This document shows, one piece after another, positions 1 through 8,658 of a stretch of DNA of 64,000 nt. The stretch is from Aurantimicrobium minutum (GTDB lineage Bacteria > Actinomycetota > Actinomycetes > Actinomycetales > Microbacteriaceae), in NCBI RefSeq assembly GCF_029892845.1, contig NZ_JARXVT010000004.1, forward strand, positions 1 to 64,000, read 5' to 3'. Made by a program: the position numbers and the translations under genes. The notes under the pieces are model-generated. The model was not told where the DNA came from. It worked only from the letters and a program-made list of their open reading frames with translations, and ran no database searches. Each line of letters starts with the position of its first letter. Positions within the stretch are counted from its first letter, which is position 1.

Positions 1-54
1 GGTTTCGAGTGAATGTTTGACCCTGAGATCCATAAACTTTCTTCCCTTCAAGTA

Positions 55-74
55 GAGACTCTTAATTACGAGTC
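55..74. other. Noncoding left edge with short inverted repeat
   Basis: Positions 1-121 lie downstream of fabF and hold no gene that I can support. The only structure seen is a short inverted repeat, GACTC at 57-61 and GAGTC at 70-74, too weak to call a terminator. Confidence 0.25.
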
Positions 75-121
75 CCACTTTTGGGGTTCAGTTCAGTGAG
101 CAGGGGCTTTCTTGTTGTGGC

Positions 122-1360
122 TTAGTTGTAGCTGCGGAAAGCAACCACGGCGTTGTGTCCACCGAAGCCGAAAGAGTTGCTGATGGCGAGAATGTCACCG
201 GCAGGAAGCTCACGTGGGCTGGTGACAACATCAAGCTTGATCTCAGGGTCCTGATCATCAAGGTTGATGGTGGGGGGAGCAAGACGGTTGTGGAGTGCCA
301 GAACGGTGAACATGGCCTCAATAGCACCGGCACCACCAAGAAGGTGGCCGGTGGAAGCCTTAGTTGCTGATACAGCGATGTTGTCCAGGTGGTCTCCGAA
401 CACGCGGCGCAGAGCGTTATATTCAGCTATGTCACCCACGGGTGTTGAGGTGGCGTGAGCATTGATGTGGACAACGTCCTCAATGGTTGCGCCTGCCTGC
501 TCGAGAGCTTGAAGCATGGCACGTGCTGCTGCAGAACCCTCTGGGTCTGGTGCAGTGATGTGATACGCGTCAGAGGTGACAGCGCCACCGGCAACCTCTG
601 CATAAATCTTTGCGCCACGAGCGAGAGCGTGCTCTTCGGTTTCAAGAACCAGAGCAGCAGCACCTTCACCCAGGACGAAACCGTCACGGTTCACGTCATA
701 GGGGCGAGAAGCGGCCTGTGGGTCATCATTGCGCTTAGACAGTGCCTGCATGGCAGCAAACGACGCAATAGGAAGTGGGTGGATTGCGGCTTCAGAACCA
801 CCCGCGATGATGACATCTGCCAGACCAGCCTGAAGGTGCTCATATGCGTTCGCGATAGCTTCGGTGCTGGAAGCACAAGCAGAAACGACGGTGCGCACAC
901 CTGCACGTGCGTGGAGGTCCATACCAATAGCTGCTCCGGGGCCGTTAGGCATGAGCATGGGAACGGTCATGGGGAGAACACGACGTGGACCCTTTTCGCG
1001 CAGGGTGTCCCACGCGTCGAGGAGAGTCCAGACTCCACCAATACCGGTGGACCAGTCAACGGCGAGGCGACCGGGGTCAACCTCGGGGCTGCCTGCATCT
1101 GCCCATGCTTCGCGGCCTGCGATGAGTGCGAACTGAGAAGAAGGGTCGAGACGCTTGGTCTCCACACGCTCAAGAACGTCGACTGCGGGAACCGCTGCCT
1201 GAGCAGCAAACTTGATGGGGATTTCCCACTTCTCAACCCACTCTTGTTCGAGTGCGCGAGCACCAGACTTACCAGCGAGGAGTGCAGCCCAGGTCTCGGG
1301 GGCATTTCCTGCGAGAGGAGACGTGGTACCGATACCGGTGACGACAATCTTCTTGCTCAT
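122..1360 (-). CDS. fabF: Beta-ketoacyl-ACP synthase II (FabF)
   Basis: This enzyme condenses malonyl-ACP with a growing acyl-ACP in the cytosolic type II fatty acid synthase. The 412-residue protein is full length for the thiolase-fold KAS family. The catalytic triad is visible: Cys162 in VVSACASS, His302 in INAHATSTPVGD and His339 in KASTGHLLGGAGA. It is the last gene of the minus-strand run fabD-fabH-acpP-fabF, separated from acpP by 93 bases that contain a strong hairpin. That order is the standard type II cluster of Micrococcales. Identification is very secure. Confidence 0.97.
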   Translation of the reverse strand: MSKKIVVTGIGTTSPLAGNAPETWAALLAGKSGARALEQEWVEKWEIPIKFAAQAAVPAVDVLERVETKRLDPSSQFALIAGREAWADAGSPEVDPGRLAVDWSTGIGGVWTLLDAWDTLREKGPRRVLPMTVPMLMPNGPGAAIGMDLHARAGVRTVVSACASSTEAIANAYEHLQAGLADVIIAGGSEAAIHPLPIASFAAMQALSKRNDDPQAASRPYDVNRDGFVLGEGAAALVLETEEHALARGAKIYAEVAGGAVTSDAYHITAPDPEGSAAARAMLQALEQAGATIEDVVHINAHATSTPVGDIAEYNALRRVFGDHLDNIAVSATKASTGHLLGGAGAIEAMFTVLALHNRLAPPTINLDDQDPEIKLDVVTSPRELPAGDILAISNSFGFGGHNAVVAFRSYN

Positions 1361-1413
1361 GAGTTGAGTCTTTCTGGTGGGGATGTGAGGGAAAGCTGGG
1401 GGATTGTAAACAA

Positions 1414-1438
1414 GGGCCGGAACTGGTGTTACCGGCCC
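1414..1438 (-). promoter_or_regulatory. Stem-loop between acpP and fabF
   Basis: GGGCCGG at 1414-1420 pairs with CCGGCCC at 1432-1438, with further AAC/GTT pairing inside the loop. No T-run follows on the minus strand, so it is more likely an RNA-processing or partial-attenuation hairpin than a full terminator. Such an element would let the small acpP message accumulate above fabF; that role is inference. Confidence 0.5.
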
Positions 1439-1453
1439 TCGCTTACGAAATCC

Positions 1454-1699
1454 TTAGGATGCAGAAACGATGAAGTTAACTGCGTCGCCAACGGTCTTGA
1501 GGTTCTTTACTTCCTCGTCGGGGATCTTTACGTCGAACTTCTCTTCAGCGTTCACGACGATGGTCATCATCGAGATCGAGTCAATGTCGAGGTCGTCGGT
1601 GAAAGACTTGTCCAGCTGTACCGTGTCGGTTGCAATGCCGGTTTCGTCGTTTACGAGCTCAGCCAGACCTGCAAGTACTTCTTCGGTGGACAGTGCCAT
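1454..1699 (-). CDS. acpP: Acyl carrier protein
   Basis: The 81-residue acidic protein carries acyl chains on a phosphopantetheine arm attached to Ser41 in the motif DDLDIDSISMM. The motif is DSI rather than the commoner DSL, a conservative change. A good ribosome site, AAGGAG, precedes the ATG. It sits between fabH and fabF and is presumably co-transcribed with them. The short length, acidity and Ser-centred helix make the assignment firm. Confidence 0.97.
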   Translation of the reverse strand: MALSTEEVLAGLAELVNDETGIATDTVQLDKSFTDDLDIDSISMMTIVVNAEEKFDVKIPDEEVKNLKTVGDAVNFIVSAS

Positions 1700-1760
1700 T
1701 GTTATCTCCTTGTTGGGGGTTCGTTTGACTGGTTTAGTTTACCGGCCAAGTGAGGCTTTT

Positions 1761-2771
1761 CTAGGGAAGGACGACGACCTGAGCGCCATAGACGAGACCG
1801 GCACCAAAGCCGATTTCGAGGGCGAGGCCACCGCTGAGCTCGGGGTGTTCTTCGAGCAGTCTGTGGGTTGCGAGAGGGATTGAGGCAGCGGAGGTGTTCC
1901 CGGTGGTCTCAATGTCCTTCGCAATGACAACGGATTCGGGCAGTTTGAGCTGCTTTGCGAATTCGTCAATGATGCGCATGTTTGCCTGGTGGGGGATGAA
2001 GGCTGCGAGCTGATCGCTGGTGATGCCTGCTTCTTCAAGAGCCTTCTGAGCGACCTTAGCCATCTCCCAGACAGCCCAACGGAAAACAGTCTGGCCTTCT
2101 TGACGCAGAGTTGGCCAGGCTACGTCGCCGTGGCCATCGCGGTATTCAGCCAAAGTGTGGTTCATGCCGACGGCATCCCACTTCGAGCCGTCTGATCCCC
2201 AGACGCTCTTAGAGATGCCAGGGAAGTCACTGGGACCAACAACGGCAGCACCAGCGCCGTCACCGAGGAGGAAGCTAATGGTTCGGTCAGTCGGCTCGAT
2301 GATCTCGCTGAGCTTTTCTGCGCCAATGACGAGTACATACTTGGCCAGACCTGAGCGGACAAACGAATCTGCCTGAGCAATTCCGTAGGTGTAACCAGCA
2401 CACGCAGCAGAGATGTCATAGGCGGCCGCAGGGTTAGCGCCGACGCGGTCGGCTACCAGTGCTGCCATGGACGGGGTCTGCACCGTGTTGCTGATGGTGG
2501 AGATGAGGACGACATCAATCTCTTCAGGCTTGATGCCTGCCTTCGCAATCGCTTCCTTGGCCGCTTCTGTTGCTAGGTCAGCAGCAGTGATGCCCTTGGA
2601 GGCGCGCTTGCGTGTGATCACACCGGTGCGCTGGCGAATCCATTCATCGCTGGATTCGATCGGACCTGCGATGTCATCGTTGGTAACGGTGAGGTCACCA
2701 CGAGCAGCACCCATGGCGTAAATGCGAGCGTACTTGGCGCCTTCAGACTGCTTGAGATTCACGTGAGTCAT
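1761..2771 (-). CDS. fabH: Beta-ketoacyl-ACP synthase III (FabH)
   Basis: FabH starts each fatty acid chain by condensing an acyl-CoA primer with malonyl-ACP. From the ATG at 2771 the protein is 336 residues. The triad is visible as Cys124 in ISAACAGYTYG, His261 in IPHQANMRI and Asn292 in TTGNTSAAS. An upstream in-frame start at 2813 would overlap fabD and add 14 unlikely residues, so I prefer 2771, which has a weak AGAAAG ribosome site. Gene order fabD-fabH-acpP-fabF supports the call. Confidence 0.96.
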   Translation of the reverse strand: MTHVNLKQSEGAKYARIYAMGAARGDLTVTNDDIAGPIESSDEWIRQRTGVITRKRASKGITAADLATEAAKEAIAKAGIKPEEIDVVLISTISNTVQTPSMAALVADRVGANPAAAYDISAACAGYTYGIAQADSFVRSGLAKYVLVIGAEKLSEIIEPTDRTISFLLGDGAGAAVVGPSDFPGISKSVWGSDGSKWDAVGMNHTLAEYRDGHGDVAWPTLRQEGQTVFRWAVWEMAKVAQKALEEAGITSDQLAAFIPHQANMRIIDEFAKQLKLPESVVIAKDIETTGNTSAASIPLATHRLLEEHPELSGGLALEIGFGAGLVYGAQVVVLP

Positions 2772-2796
2772 GATGAGTTCTTTCTCGTCCGGCCGC

Positions 2797-3717
2797 TTAG
2801 GCGACAGAGTCAATCAGTTCGCGGGCAGCTACAAGGTCTTCGGGAGTCTTCACAGCGACGGTAGGAACGCCCTTGAGGCCACGCTTAGCCAGGCCCACAA
2901 GTGCGCCGGCGGGAGCTAACTCGATAATGCCAGTGACCCCAGCAGTGGCGAAGCCCTCCATGCACTTATCCCAGCGCACAGGTGACGACACCTGACCAAC
3001 CAGAAGATCGCGGAATTCCTGACCCTTGGTCACAATGGAGCCGTCTTTGTTGGTCCAGAGTGCCTTGACTGCATCAGCAGTGTTTACGGTCTCTGCAGCT
3101 TCGCGCAGAGTCTCCACAGCATCCAGCATGTAGCTGGTGTGGAATGCACCTGCAACCTGGAGAGGAATGACGCGAGTACCTGCAGGAGGCTCTTCAGCGA
3201 GCTTGGCTAGTGCGGGAAGTTCTCCGGCAACGACGAGCTGTCCGCCACCGTTGTAGTTGGCGGGGAAAAGGCCAAGCTCGGAGAGCTTGGCAAGAATCTC
3301 TGATTCTTCACCACCGATAACAGCGCTCATACCGGTAGGGATAATCGCTGCAGCATCTGCCATGGCGCGACCGCGGATACCCACCAGGCGCACGGCGTCT
3401 GTGGCGTCCAAGACACCAGCACCAGCAGCTGCGGTGAATTCTCCAACCGAGTGGCCGGCAATGCCAGCAGTCTTGGAAAGGTGATCTGTTTCTGCCAATG
3501 CATCCAGAGTGAGGATGCCAGCTGCCACGATGAGAGGCTGTGCAATCGAGGTGTCACGAATCGTGTCAGCGTCGCTGACAGTTCCGTGCTTGACCAGGTC
3601 AACACCTGCAGCGTCAGAAAGTGTTTCGAGAAGAGCTTTGGCTCCCGAATCAGCTATCCATGGTTCGAGGAATCCGGGGGTCTGTGAGCCCTGTCCAGGG
3701 CAGACAACAACAATCAC
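2797..3717 (-). CDS. fabD: Malonyl-CoA:ACP transacylase (FabD)
   Basis: FabD loads malonate from CoA onto acyl carrier protein. The 306-residue sequence has the GQGSQ oxyanion motif near residue 9, the nucleophile Ser90 in GHSVGEF and the partner His192 in GAFHTSYM. The start is a GTG at 3717. A GGAAGA sequence 8 bases upstream may be its ribosome site; alternatively AAGACT six bases before the GTG resembles the leaderless -10 boxes found elsewhere in the window. It heads the four-gene fatty acid cluster, just below the regulator gene fasR. Confidence 0.96.
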   Translation of the reverse strand: MIVVVCPGQGSQTPGFLEPWIADSGAKALLETLSDAAGVDLVKHGTVSDADTIRDTSIAQPLIVAAGILTLDALAETDHLSKTAGIAGHSVGEFTAAAGAGVLDATDAVRLVGIRGRAMADAAAIIPTGMSAVIGGEESEILAKLSELGLFPANYNGGGQLVVAGELPALAKLAEEPPAGTRVIPLQVAGAFHTSYMLDAVETLREAAETVNTADAVKALWTNKDGSIVTKGQEFRDLLVGQVSSPVRWDKCMEGFATAGVTGIIELAPAGALVGLAKRGLKGVPTVAVKTPEDLVAARELIDSVA

Positions 3718-3798
3718 GTGTTTAGTCTTCCAATCAATGGCGGTGAGCGCTGTGCACTCATCGACACACTATCGCGAGAATCGTTGTGGAGTCTCTAC

Positions 3799-3825
3799 AT
3801 TTTCCGCATGTTACCGGCGGAAAAT
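3799..3825. promoter_or_regulatory. Inverted repeat between fasR and fabD
   Basis: ATTTTCCGC at 3799-3807 and GCGGAAAAT at 3817-3825 form a perfect 9-base inverted repeat with a 9-base spacer, beginning two bases past the fasR stop codon and about 80 bases before fabD. No T-run follows in either direction. It may be an operator for the fab genes, perhaps bound by FasR, or a terminator for fasR; the sequence does not decide. Confidence 0.5.
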
Positions 3826-3827
3826 CC

Positions 3828-5036
3828 CTATTCTGCAGTGGTGGGACGAAGTGGTTTGCGCGGCTTCTTGATGGGTTCCTTGATGGAACCCAAAATCAAT
3901 GCACACTGCAAGATCATGGCTTCACGTGGACCAGTGGCATCCCAGCCAATGACATCAGTCACGCGCTTGAGGCGGTAACGCACCGTGTTGGGGTGAACAA
4001 ACAGGTCCCGAGCCGTAGCTTCCAGGCTGCGGCCGTTGTCCAAATAACTCTGCAGAGTAGTAAGGAGCTCTGAAGACTGATCACTGAGTGGAACGTAAAT
4101 GCGCTCAATCAGTGTGGCGCGAGCTAATGGGTCACCCGCAAGAGCTCGTTCAGGGAGCAAGTCGTCAGCGGCAATGGGCCTTGTAGCACCGCGCCACGCG
4201 CTGGCAACAGAGTAGCCAGCCAGTGCAGCACGAGCACTGGAGACAGCATCAACGAGGGAGGGAACCTCAGGTCCCACGACCAAGTGTCCTTCGCCGAAGT
4301 CTTCTTCGATCTTCTTGGTGATGTCCATGAAGCTCATGGTGGAGTTCTCCACCTCTTCTTCGAGAGGCTCAGCACGACCGATAACAACAACCAGACGGTT
4401 TCCCTGTACACCAATCAAAATGTCGGCGTGCAAATGACGTGCAGTTCGGCGCAGGCGGTCCACTTCTAACTGGCGTGGTGCGCGGCCAACAACGACACAG
4501 ACCTCGCCACGGCCTTGCCAGCCCAAAGCAGCAATACGGCTGGGGAGCTCGTCATCGTATTCGCCAGAGAGGATGCTGTCGACTACGAGTGCCTCGAGAC
4601 GTGCATCCCAGAGGCCGCGGGCCTCTGCTGCACGTGCATAGACATCAGCTGCTGCGAAAGCAATCTCACGCGAGTAAAGCAGGATCGCTTCGCGGAGCTC
4701 TTCACCGTGACCCTTGATGCGTTCTTCTACAACTTCTACCGTGCAGCGAATGAGCTGCAAGGTTTGCTGCAGGGTGACGGAGCGCAGAAGTTCACGAGGG
4801 GCTCCACCAAACACATCCGAGGCAATCCACGGAGTTGTTTTGGGGTCGTCAAACCAGGCAATGAACGAGGTAATTCCCGCCTGGGCTACTAGTCCCACAG
4901 CAGAGCGACGCCCAGGGGGCATATCGCGATACCAGGGAAGCGTGTCCTCTAGGCGTTTAACGGTCAGCGTGGAGAGCTCACCAGAAATGGTGCGCAACCA
5001 GGCAAGCGTTTCCGCTTTAGTTCGTTCAGCGGCCAT
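3828..5036 (-). CDS. fasR: PucR-family transcriptional regulator, FasR-like
   Basis: The 402-residue protein ends in a PucR-type helix-turn-helix (about residues 345-375, with ATARDLFVHPNTVRYRLKRV), the domain family of the Streptomyces fatty acid regulator FasR. It lies directly upstream of fabD, as FasR does in other actinobacteria, so control of the fab operon is the likely job. The N-terminal part is a sensor-like region without a motif I can name. It starts 9 bases after the aceE stop codon and may be co-transcribed with aceE. The family is clear; the precise orthology rests on position. Confidence 0.85.
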   Translation of the reverse strand: MAAERTKAETLAWLRTISGELSTLTVKRLEDTLPWYRDMPPGRRSAVGLVAQAGITSFIAWFDDPKTTPWIASDVFGGAPRELLRSVTLQQTLQLIRCTVEVVEERIKGHGEELREAILLYSREIAFAAADVYARAAEARGLWDARLEALVVDSILSGEYDDELPSRIAALGWQGRGEVCVVVGRAPRQLEVDRLRRTARHLHADILIGVQGNRLVVVIGRAEPLEEEVENSTMSFMDITKKIEEDFGEGHLVVGPEVPSLVDAVSSARAALAGYSVASAWRGATRPIAADDLLPERALAGDPLARATLIERIYVPLSDQSSELLTTLQSYLDNGRSLEATARDLFVHPNTVRYRLKRVTDVIGWDATGPREAMILQCALILGSIKEPIKKPRKPLRPTTAE

Positions 5037-5045
5037 CCGCGGTGG

Positions 5046-7772
5046 TTAGCTTTCGCCGCCGGCAGATCCGGTTGTTCCTGCAGTGACGTCGTAGAGGCGG
5101 TACTTCTCGATTGCCTGGCGAATCAGTCCACGATCAACCTTGCCCTGCTTAGCCAGCTGCTCGAGTGTGCGCACCACGACGGAAGGACCGTCGATGGTGA
5201 AGAAGCGACGAGCTGCTGCACGGGTGTCACTGAAACCAAAACCGTCAGCGCCCAAGGTGGCATAGTCACCAGGAACGTAGGGGCGAATCAGGTCAGGAAC
5301 CATGTGGTTGTAGTCGGTCACAGCAACGAATGGACCTTCAGCACCAGAGAGCTTCTCGGTGACATAAGGAACCTGTGCAGGTGCCTCGGGGTTCATCATG
5401 TTGAAGTGGTCAGCTGCAATACCGTCGCGGCGCAGTTCACCCCATGAAGTGACAGACCAGACATCGGCAGAAACGCCCCAGTCTTCAGCGAGAAGTTTCT
5501 GTGCTTCCAAAGCCCAGGGAACAGCAACACCAGAAGCCAAGATCTGAGACTTGACGCCAGGCATGTCGTTTTCCTGGAGCTTGTAAATTCCGCGTAGAAC
5601 GCCATCGACATCGAGGTTCTCAGGTTCAGCGGGCTGCTGAATGGGCTCGTTGTAGACGGTGATGTAGTACATCACGTTGGGGTCAGGGTGAGTTCCGCCA
5701 TACATACGCTGCAGACCATCACGCATGATGTGTCCGATTTCGTAGGTGTAGGCAGGGTCATAGGTCACGACCGCAGGGTTAGTTGCAGCGAGGATAGGCG
5801 AGTGGCCGTCCGCGTGCTGGAGACCTTCACCGGTCAGTGTGGTGCGACCAGCTGTTGCACCAATGACGAATCCACGGACCATCTGGTCACCGGCGAGCCA
5901 CAGGGCGTCACCGGTGCGCTGGAATCCGAACATCGAGTAGAAGACATAAATCGGGATAAGGATTTCACCCTGGGTGGAATAGGAGCTACCCACTGCGGTA
6001 AATGCTGCGAGTGCACCCGCCTCATTGATACCCACGTGCAGGATGGTTCCGGTGGGGTCTTCTTTGTAAGCAAGGAGAAGATCGCGGTCCACGGACATGT
6101 AGTGCTGTCCGTTGGGGTTGTAGATCTTCGCGTTGGGGAAGAAGGTGTCCATACCGAAGGTACGAGCCTCGTCAGGAATGATCGGCACAATACGTGGACC
6201 GAATTCCTTGTCTCGAATCATGTCCTTCAGCAGACGTACGAAGCCCATGGTGGTGGCGACTTCTTGAACACCAGAACCCTTGGCAGCGATGTCGTAAGTC
6301 TTCTTTTCGGGAAGAGCAAGCTCGGTGTACTTCGAGCGACGCTGAGGGACATATCCGCCTAGTTCACGGCGACGTTCGTGCATGTACTGCAGGCGAGGAT
6401 CGTTTTCCTCAGGCTTGTAGTACGGAGGCATGTAGGGGTTTTCTTCCAGAACCGCATCAGTGATGGGGATCTTGAGGAAGTCACGCATGAGCTTGAGGTC
6501 ATCAAGCTTCATCTTCTTCATCTGGTGGGTCGCGTTGCGGCCCTCGAAGTGCTTACCCAGTCCGTAACCCTTGATGGTGTGAGCCAGGATGACAGTGGGC
6601 TGACCCTTGTGCTCGGAAGCTGCCTTGAACGCGGCGAAGACCTTGTTGTAGTCGTGGCCACCGCGCTTGAGCTTCCAGACATCGTCATCGCTCATGTGCT
6701 CAACGAGCTTGAGCGCACGTGGGTCACGTGCGAAGAAGTTCTCACGCACAAAGGCGCCGTCTTCGGTCTTGTAGGTCTGGAAGTCACCATCGGGGGTGAC
6801 GTTCATGAGGGTTCGGAGTGCACCGTCGTGGTCGTTCTCCAGCAGTGAATCCCATTCACGACCCCAGATGACCTTGATGACATTCCAGCCAGCTCCGCGG
6901 AAGAAGCTCTCGAGTTCCTGGATGATCTTTCCGTTACCGCGAACAGGACCGTCAAGGCGCTGCAGGTTGCAGTTGATCACGAAGTTGAGGTTGTCAAGGC
7001 CTTCGTTGGCAGCTACCTGGAGCTGTCCACGCGATTCGACCTCATCCATTTCGCCGTCTCCGAGGAATGCCCAGACCTGCTGGTCGGATGCATCCTTGAT
7101 GCCACGGTTGGTGAGGTAACGGTTGAGCTGTGCCTGGTAGATCGCGTTGATGGGGCCGAGACCCATGGACACGGTGGGGAACTGCCAGAAGTCAGGCATC
7201 AAACGTGGGTGTGGGTAAGAAGAGAGTCCGCCACCGGCGTGAGACTTTTCCTGGCGGAAGCCATCGAGCTGGCTTTCGTTCAGGCGTCCCTCAAGGAATG
7301 CACGTGCGTAGACACCAGGAGAGGCGTGACCCTGCACGAAGATCTGATCGCCGCCACCAGGGTGGTCCTGGCCGCGGAAGAAGTGGTTGAAACCCACTTC
7401 GTAGAGAGAAGAAGAAGAAGCGTAAGACGAAATGTGTCCACCCACGCCAATGCCGGGGCGCTGTGCGCGGTGCACGAGCATCGCAGCGTTCCAGCGGATC
7501 CATGCACGGTAGCGACGTTCAGTCTCTTCGTCGCCAGGGAACGCGGGCTCGTTCTCTGGAGCAATGGTGTTGAGGTAGTCGGTTGTGGGAACCATGGGCA
7601 CGCCCAGGTGAAGTTCCTTGGAGCGACGAAGGAGGGAGAGCATGATGTCTCGACCGCGTTCGTGACCCTGTGACGCAACGACGCCATCAAGTGATTCGTT
7701 CCATTCCGCTGACTCTTGCGGATCGGCGTCGTAGTTACTGACCGAGTAGGGATCCTGGTCGTTAACCGTCAC
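5046..7772 (-). CDS. aceE: Pyruvate dehydrogenase E1, homodimeric type
   Basis: AceE decarboxylates pyruvate with thiamine diphosphate and passes the acetyl group to the lipoyl arm of E2. At 908 residues it has the length of the homodimeric E1 family. The thiamine-binding motif GDGEMDE followed by the distal NFVINCNLQ is present near residues 240-275. It starts at GTG 7772 with an AAAGAGG ribosome site. It heads the minus-strand run leading into fasR and the fab genes, so acetyl-CoA supply and fatty acid synthesis may be co-regulated. E2 and E3 lie separately at 26073-28884. Confidence 0.97.
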   Translation of the reverse strand: MTVNDQDPYSVSNYDADPQESAEWNESLDGVVASQGHERGRDIMLSLLRRSKELHLGVPMVPTTDYLNTIAPENEPAFPGDEETERRYRAWIRWNAAMLVHRAQRPGIGVGGHISSYASSSSLYEVGFNHFFRGQDHPGGGDQIFVQGHASPGVYARAFLEGRLNESQLDGFRQEKSHAGGGLSSYPHPRLMPDFWQFPTVSMGLGPINAIYQAQLNRYLTNRGIKDASDQQVWAFLGDGEMDEVESRGQLQVAANEGLDNLNFVINCNLQRLDGPVRGNGKIIQELESFFRGAGWNVIKVIWGREWDSLLENDHDGALRTLMNVTPDGDFQTYKTEDGAFVRENFFARDPRALKLVEHMSDDDVWKLKRGGHDYNKVFAAFKAASEHKGQPTVILAHTIKGYGLGKHFEGRNATHQMKKMKLDDLKLMRDFLKIPITDAVLEENPYMPPYYKPEENDPRLQYMHERRRELGGYVPQRRSKYTELALPEKKTYDIAAKGSGVQEVATTMGFVRLLKDMIRDKEFGPRIVPIIPDEARTFGMDTFFPNAKIYNPNGQHYMSVDRDLLLAYKEDPTGTILHVGINEAGALAAFTAVGSSYSTQGEILIPIYVFYSMFGFQRTGDALWLAGDQMVRGFVIGATAGRTTLTGEGLQHADGHSPILAATNPAVVTYDPAYTYEIGHIMRDGLQRMYGGTHPDPNVMYYITVYNEPIQQPAEPENLDVDGVLRGIYKLQENDMPGVKSQILASGVAVPWALEAQKLLAEDWGVSADVWSVTSWGELRRDGIAADHFNMMNPEAPAQVPYVTEKLSGAEGPFVAVTDYNHMVPDLIRPYVPGDYATLGADGFGFSDTRAAARRFFTIDGPSVVVRTLEQLAKQGKVDRGLIRQAIEKYRLYDVTAGTTGSAGGES

Positions 7773-7786
7773 AACAACCTCTTTCT

Positions 7787-7807
7787 TACAAGCAGATCGT
7801 GCTTGTA
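7787..7807 (-). promoter_or_regulatory. Perfect inverted repeat in the aceE leader
   Basis: TACAAGCA (7787-7794), GATCG (7795-7799), TGCTTGTA (7800-7807) is a perfect 8-base inverted repeat with a 5-base spacer. It lies 15 bases upstream of the aceE GTG, next to the ribosome site. It fits a dimeric repressor site that would block aceE expression. The cognate regulator is unknown. Confidence 0.55.
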
Positions 7808-7966
7808 CATGCTGGGGGAGGGAAGATCCAGCTGGGTTACAGCGTGGACACTAGGTAACACTCTACAGACGAGAAGATGCCCAACAGTAATTAGATATGG
7901 ATATGTAAACCATCAACGCATCTAGGATTGTTCTGTCGTCATCCCACAAAACAAGGAGAAGCTCAA

Positions 7967-8425
7967 ATGAGCCTAACTATTGGTGCTCCAGCCCCGGAAT
8001 TCACTTTGAAGAACCAGTTCGGTGAAGAAGTATCTTTGTCGCAGTTCCGTGGGGTGAAACCAGTTGTCCTCGTGTTCTACCCACTCGCATTTACTGGCAT
8101 CTGCACGGGTGAGCTCTGTGAACTGCGTGACAACATCTCTGTCTTCAAGACCAACGGTGTTGAACTACTTGCTATCTCGGTTGATTCCAGCCCCACTCTT
8201 CGTGTTTTTGCAGAAAAAGAAAACTATGATTTCTCCCTTCTCTCTGACATGTGGCCTCATGGTGAAGTTGCGATGAAGTACGGCGTATTCCTTGAAGACA
8301 AGGGCTTCGCGAACCGTGGCACCTTCGTGATCGACAAGGACGGAAACCTCGCAGGGCAGTTTGTCACCGCCCCTGGACAGGCTCGTGATTTCGCTTCGTA
8401 CAAAGAGCTCGTAGAAAACCTGTAA
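7967..8425 (+). CDS. Peroxiredoxin (AhpE/BCP type)
   Basis: This 152-residue thioredoxin-fold protein reduces peroxides in the cytosol. The peroxidatic Cys46 lies in FTGICTGELC, followed by a second cysteine at 51, a C-x4-C spacing like that of bacterioferritin comigratory proteins, although the surrounding sequence (PLAFTGIC) is AhpE-like. The ATG at 7967 has an AAGGAG ribosome site 8 bases upstream; the longer frame from 7928 lacks one. It is divergent from aceE. Which thiol recycles it cannot be told from sequence. Confidence 0.93.
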   Translation: MSLTIGAPAPEFTLKNQFGEEVSLSQFRGVKPVVLVFYPLAFTGICTGELCELRDNISVFKTNGVELLAISVDSSPTLRVFAEKENYDFSLLSDMWPHGEVAMKYGVFLEDKGFANRGTFVIDKDGNLAGQFVTAPGQARDFASYKELVENL

Positions 8426-8439
8426 TATATTTCGAGCAC

Positions 8440-8512
8440 GGGCCTTTAGCTCAGTTGGTAGAGCGCCACGTTTACACCGTGGATGTCATCGGTTCGAGCC
8501 CGGTAGGGCCCA
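8440..8512 (+). tRNA. tRNA-Val (anticodon TAC)
   Basis: A 73-base cloverleaf with acceptor GGGCCTT pairing to AGGGCCC (one G-T wobble), D arm GCTCAGTTGGTAGAGC, anticodon loop TTTACAC between CCACG and CGTGG, and T arm GGTTCGAGCC. The anticodon TAC reads valine GTA codons. CCA is not encoded. A strong terminator follows. Confidence 0.96.
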
Positions 8513-8519
8513 CTCGTGT

Positions 8520-8557
8520 GAAAGAGCGTCGCAGAAATGCGGCGCTCTTTCTTTTTT
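8520..8557 (+). terminator. Rho-independent terminator after tRNA-Val
   Basis: GAAAGAGCGTCGC and GCGGCGCTCTTTC form a 13-base stem (one G-T pair) around a 6-base loop, followed by TTTTTT. Confidence 0.9.
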
Positions 8558-8583
8558 GTCTGGGCGACACCCGCCCTGAACTT

Positions 8584-8633
8584 TTGGGTTAACGTTTGGT
8601 GTTCAAGTAGTGTGCTCTGAGGGGATTTCCCCT
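8584..8633 (+). promoter_or_regulatory. Candidate promoter and leader hairpin of the acidic protein gene
   Basis: TTGGGT at 8584-8589 and TAGTGT at 8608-8613, 18 bases apart, form a plausible promoter. The leader that follows contains AGGGGA-TT-TCCCCT (8620-8633), a perfect 6-base inverted repeat, ten bases before the ribosome site. Confidence 0.45.
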
Positions 8634-8658
8634 ACATCGTGCAAAGGAGGCGTGAACA

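Noticed and set aside
455-1753. 432-residue open frame on the plus strand opposite fabF and acpP
   Set aside because: It is antisense to two certain genes, has no family features and an odd cysteine- and valine-rich composition; it is a shadow of codon bias.
5688-6362. 224-residue plus-strand open frame within aceE
   Set aside because: Antisense to a well-conserved enzyme gene, with no motif or ribosome site.
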